Below, in pieces: positions 47,761 to 56,917 of a DNA stretch of 64,000 bases. Every line of letters begins with the position of its first letter. Positions within the stretch are counted from its first letter, which is position 1. Source of the DNA: Nicotiana tabacum (Eukaryota; Streptophyta; Magnoliopsida; Solanales; Solanaceae). The stretch covers positions 152,665,936-152,729,935 of the forward strand of contig NC_134087.1 in NCBI RefSeq assembly GCF_000715075.1, written 5' to 3'. The notes under the pieces are model-generated. The model was not told where the DNA came from, did not search any database, and saw only the letters and a list, made by a program, of their open reading frames with translations. The position numbers were made by a program, and so were the translations under genes.

Positions 47761-48321
47761 TCTACAGTTATCTGTGAGCCGATTTTTAAGATGTTGAAGA
47801 AGCACGCCACTACCAAATGGACTGATGATTGCCAAAAAGCTTTCGACAAAATCAATGAATACCTGTTAACACCACCAGTCTTAGTTCCGCCTGAGCCACG
47901 TAGACCCTTATTACTCTACCTTGCAGTATTGGATGGAGCATTCGGTTGTGTTCTGGGGAAGCATGATGAAACGGGGAGGAAGGAGCAGGCCATTTATTAC
48001 CTCAGTAAGAAGTTCATCCCATACGAGGCCCGGTATTCTCTGTTAGAGCGCACCTGCTGTGCTTTGACTTGGGTAGCTCAGAAGTTGAGGCACTACTTCT
48101 GTGCCTATACTACATATCTCATATCAATGATGGATCCTTTAAAGTACATCTTCCAGAAGCCCGTGCCCACTGGCAAGCTAGCCAAGTGGCAAATCCTGTT
48201 GAGTGAGTTCGACATTGTCTACGTGACTCAGAAAGCAATCAAGGGTCAGGCATTGGTAGATCACCTTGCTGAAAATCCCGTAGATAGAGAATACGAACCC
48301 CTGAAAAATGTATTTTCCTGA
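47761..48321 (+). pseudogene. pol (RH): Ogre-C RNase H (connection/tether type) pseudogene
   Basis: Continues in frame after the stop at 47758. It carries the Ty3-type RNase H segment: LLLYLAVLDGAFGCVLGKHD, QAIYYLSKKF, RYSLLERTCCALTWVAQKLRHYF, then the tail LSEFDIVYVTQKAIKGQALVDHLAE. The catalytic acidic residues are largely replaced, consistent with the degenerate tether RNase H seen in Tat/Ogre elements that have gained a second RNase H. The frame is lost at an A-run near 48304-48308, where the next domain continues one frame over. Confidence 0.85.
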
Positions 48322-48910
48322 CGAAGAGGTGTCATTCATAGGAGAAGACATTGCGGAATCCTATGATGGTTGGAGATTATTTTTTGATGGAGCAGCAAAT
48401 TTCAAAGGAGTTGGCATAGGAGTAGTCCTGGTATTAGAAACCGGTCAGCATTATTCGGTGTCCGCTAAACTCAAGTTCCTGCGCACCAACAATATGGCCG
48501 AGTACGAAGCTTGCATCTTAGGGCTCAAAATGGAAAATGACATGAACATTCAAGAGTTGCTAGTGATCGGAGATTTGGACCTACTAATACATCAGGTCCG
48601 AGACGAATGGGAAACCAAGAACTCCAAGATACTCCCGTATATGCATTATGTACAGGAATTGAGAAAGAGGTTCATAAAGACAGAATTCCAACATGTTCCC
48701 AGGGTCCAGAATGAATTCGCCGATGCATTGGCTACCCTATCATCCATGATACAACATCCATACAAGAACTTCATTGATCCTATTCTGGTAAAGATCCATG
48801 ATCATCCAGCTTATTGTGCTCATGTTGAGGAAGAAGCAGACGGAAAACCTTGGTTTCATGATATCAAAATATTTGACGAAAGGAGAATACCCAGAACTTG
48901 CAAATCCTAA
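48308..48910 (+). pseudogene. pol (aRH): Ogre-C second RNase H domain (archaeal-type aRH) pseudogene
   Basis: A second RNase H after the tether domain is a hallmark of the Tat/Ogre branch. Of 200 residues, acidic active-site candidates are D27 (FFDGAAN), E65 (NNMAEYEA), D89 (GDLDLLIHQV, where relatives have GDSDLL) and D139 (FADALATL), so the catalytic set appears complete. The start is a frameshift join with the previous segment, not a true initiation. It would remove RNA from RNA-DNA hybrids. A one-base loss near 48875 shifts the frame before the integrase. Confidence 0.85.
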
Positions 48911-50092
48911 TCAAAAATGCACCCTTCGGAGGTTGTCCAACAATTTCTTTCACAGCAGAGGGATCCTGTAGAGGAGGACTCCTGATTTGGGGTTACTAAG
49001 GTACGTCGACGCAAAGGAAGCATCCAAGCTACTAGAGGAAATTCATGCAAGGACCTGCGGTCCGCATATGAATGGCTTCGTCTTAGCAAAGAAGATACTC
49101 CGAGTTAGTTACTTTTGGATGACTATGGAAACGAACTGCATCCAATATGTCCGGAAATGCCACCGCTGCCAAATACATGCAGACATGATAAAGGTACCTC
49201 CAAATGAGCTTAATGCAACGAGCTCACCATGGCCTTTTGCTGTTTGGGGAATGGATGTTATCGGACCAATCGAACCTGCTGCTTCCAACGAGCACAGGTT
49301 TATCCTAGTAGAAATTGACTATTTCACTAAATGGGTCGAAGCAGCATCTTACAGAGCAGTAACTAAGAAAGTCGTGGCAGACTTTGTTCGCGACCGCAAC
49401 GTTTGTCGATTCGGGATTCCGGAGTCAATCATCACTGATAATGGTTCCAACCTCAATAGTGGCTTGATAAAAGCCATGTGTGAAACCTTCAAGATCAGAC
49501 ACAAGAATTCTACAGCCTACAGACCTCAGATGAATGGAGCAGTAGAAGCCGCCAATAAGAATATCAAGAAGATATTGAGGAAAATGATAGAGAAGCATAA
49601 ACAATGGCACGAGAAGTTATTGTTTGCTTTACTGGGATACTGCACCATAGTCCGCACATCAACCGGGGCAACCCCCTATATGCTAGTTTACGGTACAGAG
49701 GCAGTCATTCCCGCCGAAGTGGAAATTCCCTCCCTAAGGATCATACAGGAAGCTGAGCTCGGCGATGTAGAGTGAGTGAAGAGTCGTTACGAGCAGCTGG
49801 CTCTTATCGATGGAAAGAGAACGAATGCGGTTTTCCATGGTCAACTTTATCATAACAGAATGTCCAAAGCCTTCAACAAAAGAGTCAAGCCGAGATAGTT
49901 CATACCGGGGCAGCTAGTGTTAAGGAAATTTTTTCCGCATCAAGATGAATCCAAGGGGAAATTCTCTCCCAACTGACAAGGTCCATACATGGTTCACCGG
50001 GTTCTGACAGGAGGAGCCCTCATACTCACAGAAATGGACAGAGAAGTCTGGCCAAAGCCAATCAAGATGCAGTCAAGCGTTACTATGTGTAA
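48911..50092 (+). pseudogene. pol (INT): Ogre-C integrase pseudogene
   Basis: Would insert the DNA copy into the chromosome. A stop at 48969-48971 precedes the longest open part (48987-49775, 262 residues). In that numbering the HHCC zinc finger is H20, H27, C58 and C61, and the catalytic triad is D90 (WGMDVIG), D151 (ITDNGSN) and E187 (GAVEAAN), giving the DX35E spacing of retroviral-type integrases. TGA at 49773-49775, TAG at 49896-49898 and TGA at 49974-49976 lie in the same frame. The C-terminal region (YEQLALIDGKR, FHGQLYHNRM, VLRKFFPHQDE) remains readable. A final frameshift near 50070 leads to TAA at 50090-50092, followed at once by the 3' untranslated region. Confidence 0.9.
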
Positions 50093-50818
50093 TCTTTATG
50101 CTTTCCTCATATGATGTAATTTGAACTACACCTGACCTAATTCCCGTTTAAGAGGGGATACGTAGGCAGCCCTATGGGTTCGGTCACAATTCAATAAAAC
50201 TTTTATTTCCCCCCGCAATTGGAAAATGGGGCAGAATTTTGAGGAGGACCCTCAAAATTCTGAAGTTAATTTCAGCCAATCATCGCTAGCAGCAGTCGAA
50301 AACATCAATGCATTAAACTAGGGCAGAAATTTAGGAGGACCCTCAAAATTTCGTAACAAGAAGGGTTGCAATGTCTTGAACCACGTCGCAGTCGTTGGTT
50401 TATCTAAAGAAAACTATTTTTTATTATGTATTTATGTATGCCTTTACTAAATCATGCATGTTTATTGCAAAAATTGCCTTGTTTAGCAACGCTACCCCAA
50501 TGATACGTACAGTATCACCAGATCAAAGCCAAGCAGGTCAAGCAGAGCCAGTGGGGATACGAGCTAACCTCCCCCCCTTTACAAAACTCGCGATTTTTCT
50601 TTGGATGCAGGCACTTGAGTTGCAAAATCATCAAATATACTATACACTCACGAGACTCGCATTGCTCAGAAATACAACTCTCAGAACCGTTGTACTTACT
50701 CACAGCTGTTATCCGTATGTAGTGTCCCCAGCAAACACAGTATCCCCAGCAGTCGCAATATCGCAATCCGCTATCAGCTAAGAAAATTCTATTATTATTT
50801 GCCTTTTTACTTCCTGCA
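50093..50818 (+). other. Ogre-C 3' untranslated region, proximal part
   Basis: Includes hairpin motif copy 50123-50168 and two copies of a GGGGCAGAA(A)TTT...GAGGACCCTCAAAATT phrase (about 50228-50261 and 50323-50350). The 128-residue frame at 50395-50781 has no recognisable domain. Confidence 0.6.
50123..50168 (+). other. Hairpin motif copy, Ogre-C directly after pol
   Basis: Order is GAACTACA, then CTAAT in place of CTGAT, then TCCC-loop-GGGA, then TACGTAGGCA. It starts 31 nt after the pol stop. The outer stem has one mismatch, so this is the most degraded of the nine copies. Confidence 0.6.
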
Positions 50819-51350
50819 TAAGGCTACCATTCTGCCTTCCAAGACTAAGCTTTGTCTCCATTTGCATTCTTGCATTGCATACCATTCTGCCTTCCGAGGT
50901 TAAGCTCTACCTCTATCTGTATTTCTGCATTGCATAAGGCTACCATTCTGCCTTCCGAGGTTAAGCTCTACCTCCATATGCATTTTTGCATTGCATAAGG
51001 CTACCATTCTGCCTTCTTAGTTAAGCTCTACCTCCATCCGTGTTTTTTTCATTGCATAAGGATACCATTCTACCTTCCGAGACTAAGCTCTGTCTCCATC
51101 TGCATTCTTACATTGCATAAGGCTACCATTCTGCCTTCCAAGACTAAGCTTTGTCTCCATCTGCATTCTTGCATTGCATAAGGCTACCATTCTGCCTTTC
51201 GAGGTTGAGCTCTACTTCCATCTGCATTTCTTGCATTGCATAAGGCTACCATTTTGCCTTCTGAGGTCAAGCTCTACCTCCATCTGCATTTCTACATTAC
51301 ATAAGGCTACTATTCTGCCTTCCGAGGTTAAGCTCTACCCCCATTAGCAT
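50819..51350. repeat. About 60-bp minisatellite, nine copies
   Basis: Units containing AAGGCTACCATTCTGCCTTC, AAGCTCTACCTCCATC and GCATTTTTGCATTGCAT, with starts near 50821, 50879, 50938, 50998, 51059, 51119, 51180, 51242 and 51304. Located in the 3' untranslated region. Confidence 0.88.
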
Positions 51351-51720
51351 TGGTTGAAAGATCGCCACCTTATTTACATTCGCATCGGCTGAAAGATCGC
51401 CACCTTATTTACATTTGCATCGGCTGAAAGATCGCCACCTTATTTACATTCGTATCAGCTGAAAGATTGCCACCTTATTAACATTCGCATCGGCTGAAAG
51501 ATCGCCACCTTATTTACATTCGCATCAGCTAAAAGATTGCCACCTTATTAACATTCGCATCGGCTGAAAGATCGCCACCTTATTTACATCTGCATGGCTG
51601 AAAGATCGCCACCTTATTTACATTTGCATTGGCTGAAAGATTTCCACCTACTACATTGCATAGGCTGAAAGATCGCCAGACACTGCATCTCATGGGCTGA
51701 AAGATCGCCAAATTATCTGA
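51344..51720. repeat. 36-bp minisatellite, about ten copies
   Basis: Units containing CATCGGCTGAAAGATCGCCA and CCTTATTTACATT. It directly follows the 60-bp array with no shared unit sequence. The last copies (51650-51715) are shortened. Confidence 0.88.
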
Positions 51721-51955
51721 AGGCATCATTATTTGGAGGTACCATTCTCATATCCCAAGAACACCATTTCATGGCCTGAGAACCCTTTTTATCTTTTGCA
51801 TATCATTATTCAAAGGCATCATAGTTCGGAGGCATCATTCTCATAGCCCGAGAGCATAATTTCATGGCCTGTGAATCCTTTATTATACGCTTCATGGCCT
51901 AGGACATCATGGTCTAAGGACGTCATCCTAACCGTCCAAAGACAACTTTCATGGT
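51720..51955. repeat. Diverged duplication of about 110 bp
   Basis: Two copies of a block with GAGG(C/T)A(T/C)CATTCTCATA, CCCGAGA and TTTCATGGCCTG (about 51736-51785 and 51829-51875), followed by further CATGGCCTA variants. Confidence 0.6.
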
Positions 51956-52165
51956 CCAACGGAAATTTGCATCATGTTTAAATTTACGCACAATATATGC
52001 TTGTATCGCTTACTTGCAGGTAAACCAACGAGCAACGGTTGTATCGTCAGGAGCGATCTCGCTCCAGTTCCCGCAGCCCTGTCAGGTTTCAAACCATTCA
52101 TCCCAACCTGAATATTGCGTCCGTTCTTGAAAAGTCTCCATCGGCATATTCCGCCGATGAATCCC

Positions 52166-52211
52166 GAACTACATACGGCCTGATTCCTGTAAAACCAGGG
52201 ATATGTAGGCA
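52166..52211 (+). other. Hairpin motif copy, Ogre-C next to the polypurine tract
   Basis: Order is GAACTACAT, then CTGAT, then TCCTG-TAAAAC-CAGGGA, then TATGTAGGCA. The outer stem CTACAT/ATGTAG is perfect over 6 bp. It ends 100 nt before the polypurine tract, as in Ogre-A. Confidence 0.7.
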
Positions 52212-52311
52212 GATCAGAAACTAGATTACGGCCTAAGTCTCCTCGAACCATTTCTCTCGGTCAAAATTGTCCATCATATCTTTACCTGACAACTCTTTCA
52301 TCCTTCCCGGG

Positions 52312-52325
52312 TAAAGAGGGGCAGC
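52312..52325 (+). other. Polypurine tract of Ogre-C
   Basis: TAAAGAGGGGCAGC, 3 nt before the 3' LTR start TGATACAC. It shares AAAGAGGGGCAGC with Ogre-A although the LTRs are unrelated. Confidence 0.85.
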
Positions 52326-54540
52326 TATTGATACACAATTTTTCCCTGTATATTTTTAATATGCAAAATACTCTCAGAATAGCATGTATGTGCATATATA
52401 AGTATGTCCCAATGTTATATTAATTTTCTCTTAATTTTTAAAGATTTTTAAATCAATTTATTGCCCTATTTTATCAAGAAAAACCAAGTAATTATCCCCA
52501 AAATTATCGTTTTGGGTGATTCATTTATTGTATTCCTATATTTATATTAACATATAGCTAGCATAATTTTTTCATATTTTTACAAATTTATTTAATATTT
52601 TTAAAGCTAAATTGCATATAATTGCAATATTGGCCTCTTTCGAGATTTAATTGTAATTATATTTATAAAATTGACTCCAATATTTTTAATTTGATAATTA
52701 TGTATTATTAATCATTTTAGTACCTTTAATTTATTTCCAGAAATTATTTTACTATTTTTTATAAAATAAATAAGGGAAAATGGCTATTTAAATGTTAGCC
52801 CATTTGCATTTCAATTTTAGCCAGATTTGACACCCCAATTAAACCCAATTTCAAATCCAATTACCCAGCCCAAATCCTAAATCTACCCGACCCACGACCC
52901 TTTAAAATAACCCGCCCGGATTCCCCTTCAATCCAGATCGTTGATCAAAATGATCAACAACCACCCTTAACCCCTTCCTTTTTTAACCAGACCTAACCCC
53001 TAAACCCAATCATTTCCCTTCTGTAGCTGCCCTTGAATCCCCCCTTTCTCCCACTTCTCTCTCAAGCTCCCCTCAAACCCTAGCCGCCTCCCTCCGCTTC
53101 CACCCTAAAATAACCGAAATCCATGGCTTCCAAGGCCACTGAAGTCCTATACCGGCCTCCTATAACTCCTACATGCCTGGTTACTATAGTTTCAAGGCCT
53201 TACCCTGAAGAAGCTTGGCCCAGACTTTGTTCGATTCGAGTTCTATGGCCGTCTCCGACATTGCTTCGGCCAGCCATGGCTATTCGAGCCTAATCTCGAC
53301 TTCTCCTGCTTAGATCAATGACTTTCCAAGCCTTTCTCACCATCTGGGTTCTTCTGAAACCCTATCTTTTGAGGTTTTTCTGATTTCTTTAGATCTGTTC
53401 TAGATCTGTATTTTCCCTAAACTTTCAAACGCTTTCTCAAAGTTTCTTTCAAAACTCTGCTTTCAAAACCTTTATCTTTTCCGATTTAGGGTTTTGGCAA
53501 GATATTTAGAAGTCTCTCTGATCTTTAGCATGTTCTATTGTGTTTCTTATGTTGTTCGTCTACTATGTTTCTTATGTTGATTCTTCTACTGTGTTTCTTT
53601 ATGTTAATGTCTTAAGTTCTTTCTTAGGGTTTCTAATTTTTTTTTCTTTGTTGATATTTTGCCTGATTCTCTTGTCTTTCACCTCTACACTCGATTGATG
53701 GCAAAAACCCTAAGATTTGGGGTTCATTCGAGTTCTGATATTATTTGCTATGTGATTTGTTTGTTCCTCATCCCCGAACTTGTTTGGTTTCAAAACCCTA
53801 ATTTCTTCGGACCTATTTGAGTTTCTAAAGTTGTTTCATCTGTTGCTCGACTGAATTTCAAAATCTTTTATTTCTTTATATGATTCTGAATCCCTGCTAA
53901 ACTCTTCTAAGGTTTTTCTACTGGACCCTTTGCATGCTACTTGATACTCTCTCCCTTCTCCATTGTTGAGTTACTAAAACTGACCTATGTGACTACCTTG
54001 TTCCTATAGTCCACTACTTACTGATTTTGCAATTGCATGACACTTTTCTTTGTCCTAAATTCAGCCTCACATGCCTAATACTTGTGTGCTCTTTATATAC
54101 GCTGAGCTTCTCCTCTAAAATGACTTTCAATTTTTGACTGATTTCAGACCTCCTTGTGTAAGTCTGATTGATTCTCTCCTTGTTTTACTAATTTCCCTGT
54201 TTCTTGGTTTGATTTGAAAACTTTCCTTAGCCTTTCTGACTTGGTTTATTCATGAACCAGTAATTTTGAATCTTCAACTCCTTGATCTACTATGTACTGA
54301 TTGATTCTTACCTTATTTGTTTAACCGTGTATTTCAAAGTTCCTTCCCTTAATTAAACTCCTATGTATTTACCCCTAATTGTCTATTTTGCATAAGATGC
54401 TTATTTGATCTCTTTCCTTAAATGATTTTTGTTTATTGTCGTTTAAGTTTGAACTCCTTAATTAAAGGAAGTTCTTCTACTGATTTATTTTAATTGGTAC
54501 ATGGTTATTTTCTTGCTTTATTCTCTGCCTGTTTTCAAAC

Positions 54541-54548
54541 TATAAATA
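54541..54548 (+). promoter_or_regulatory. TATA box of the Ogre-C 3' LTR
   Basis: TATAAATA, same context as 42233-42240. Confidence 0.6.
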
Positions 54549-55574
54549 CCATGCTCTTCCATTGACAAAAACACACGAACACTCTTAGTTTTCTGAACTC
54601 ACACTCACATTCAAAAAGCACTCTCTCTTGTTACTTTTACTGTGGCCTGTTTTCTTTCAAGTACTACTACTACTGTATTTTTCTCCTTTGAAACTGGTAT
54701 GTCCTGATTAAGGGTTTCAGCAACCGCAACAATATGTTTATTTAATACCTTCACTTGCATGTCTACCTATTGCTTATGTTTACCTTAGAATTTACTTTAG
54801 TATGCTGTAATTTCCTTCCTATTATGAATCCCAAACCCCCTACCCTAATGTGTTTGATGCTAATGGTATGTTTGAGGCATGACAGTATTAAGTATCATTG
54901 TCTATGGCTTTAACTTGATTCCCCTGGAATCATAACCTCCATGTCACTATCATATGTTGTGTATTCTTGTTGATTTGTAAGCATAACAGCACTCTCTATT
55001 GTTGTGCATGCCTAGAATTAGCTAAATGTCTAAGCACATGGACTCTTTGCAACTTTCCTATTCCTCTAAACCCCTTTTGTGTACTTGTTTGTAGTTGTTT
55101 CCCTCTCCTTCACCCCTTTAGAACTCTGTTCCTCACTTGCACTCTCTCTTAGACTTTAAGTTCTGCCCCCCTCTTGTGAACCTTACCTTGGGACCCCTGA
55201 GCTCCCTCTGAACTTGGACACTTGAGGGATGGCCCTTCCACACTGCACTTATCCCCATTCTGATAATGCAATTTGGGTGTGAGCATTGCCCGGAGTCCCA
55301 TTGAGGCTCTTAGGGAACTTTGACACACTCAGATTGGAGAAAGGTTTTGGATCAATGGTCTTTGAGTTGGGTCTATCATGTAACTCAGAGAGGAAGTCAG
55401 AATCAGGCTTCCTCTAGTTGTACTTTTTTTTTACTTTTCCTGATGTAATTTTATTTATTCTGGTTTGTAATAATTTGTAATAAACATTTGGGGTTGATTA
55501 GTGAAAAAGGGTGGGTAACTATGTATGCAAAGGGTAGAAATCATGACTATATGACTACTATATTCCTGCATTTT

Positions 55575-55815
55575 CAACCTCATATAGAAACCATGTCTAT
55601 AGGATTCTGCATATTCAAACTTCACTTAGAAATCATGTCTATAGGATTCTGCATATTTAACTTCACTTAGAAATCATGTTTATAGGATTCTGCATATTTA
55701 ACTTCACTTAGAAATCATATCTATAGGGTTCTGCATATTTAACTTCACTTAGAAATCATGTCTATAGGATTTTGCATATTCAAACTTCACTTAGAAATCA
55801 TGTCTATAAGGCTTC
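55575..55815. repeat. 41-42-bp minisatellite in the Ogre-C 3' LTR
   Basis: About six copies of the same unit as 43263-43550. Confidence 0.85.
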
Positions 55816-56917
55816 TGCATTTCGACACTACGTCTACAAGGTCTTAAAATCAGTAATGCCTAGAAAGTATGCCTATAGGAGTTTCTAATAAAAAATCTGA
55901 TTCGCTTCACTTAGTGTTAGATATAAAACCAGTAGTAATGGTTGTTATTGTTTGCAGAACTTGAAATAAATTCATTTAAATTCTGCCTCTCTCTTTCAAT
56001 AATCTGAGTCCCTCACTTAGCAAGTTTAACGAGTATGCATTCAAACAGTTCATTTCGAGCCTTACTGTTTCATTGCTTTCTGAATCCAGTAGATACCATG
56101 CTTATAGGATCCTTGTCCAACACTTAGGCAAGCCCTAGGGTAATAAATATAAACTGAATCTGCTTCTATTAATAATTACAACCAGCAGGCAGGCTTGATT
56201 CGGACTTCTTATCTAAGTTATGTGATAATCTAAAACTATCTCAACAATTTCCTCTCACTCGTCTTTAATACCTTTTAAATCAGACCTAAACAGTATGTGT
56301 AAGTCATGCTAATTACGTGATTCTTTGTTTAAGGAGGTATATCTGAGCCTCTGCTTGTTATATGTTTTCCCCAATTTGCAATATGTGTTTTGTATGTCGC
56401 CTTCGAGTAGATATGTATATGATGACCACGCGATAATGTCACGTGTAGCCCCTCATTGAGGAGTGATTACCAGGCATTGTGTGGGGTGATCCATATTGTT
56501 AATAAACCTAGGACCCCTTTCTCTTATTTCTTTATTTCTTTTATCATTTCAACTCCTTCTTAAAAAATCAGCTTTCTTTGCTCTTCCAAACTTTATTTAT
56601 TTGCAAACCATTATATGAAACCCCCTCTTATTTGAGCCCTATTTGTCTACATGTTAATTGCACCCCAAATTCACAATAATTGTCTGGCCAGGAACCACGC
56701 TAGTGGATTCTGAGGGGTGCCTAACACCTTCCCCTTGGAATAATTTCAAGCCCTTACCCTAATCTCTGGTTATTCAAAATTAAATTCTTTTGGTGTCCTA
56801 ATGCACCCTAATCATTAGGTGGCGACTCTACAAATGCAAACCCAATTCCCAAAAGGAATGAGTTGTCCCTCCAAATGTCATAAACCCGATTTCGCTCTAG
56901 AAAAAGGGGGCGCGACA

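Larger units (their letters stand above)
40100..56917 (+). mobile_element. Ogre-C, pol-bearing Ogre-type element
   Basis: Plus-strand element with LTRs of 4.9 and 4.6 kb, a tRNA-Arg primer binding site (45007-45024), decayed pol (46693-50092), a minisatellite-rich 3' untranslated region and a polypurine tract (52312-52325). Gag and protease are missing: only a short coiled-coil-like remnant (45723-46042) precedes RT. It sits within Tekay-1. The left LTR lacks about its first 100 bp, so no target duplication can be confirmed. Confidence 0.9.
52329..56917 (+). mobile_element. Ogre-C 3' LTR
   Basis: 4589 bp, TGATACAC...GCGCGACA, complete at both ends. It has the TATA box at 54541-54548, the minisatellite at 55575-55815, no SINE, and a deletion of about 170 bp relative to the 5' LTR near 56404. 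Confidence 0.92.

Noticed and set aside
46693..50092. Endogenous pararetrovirus (caulimovirid) origin of the RT frame
   Set aside because: It has an integrase with HHCC and DDE motifs, two RNase H domains, and flanking LTRs, PBS and polypurine tract, which identify an LTR retrotransposon.
924..52211. Hammerhead ribozyme (retrozyme) as the identity of the hairpin motif
   Set aside because: CTGAT recalls the start of the hammerhead core, but the full CUGAUGA and GAAA core and the three-stem layout are missing in all nine copies.
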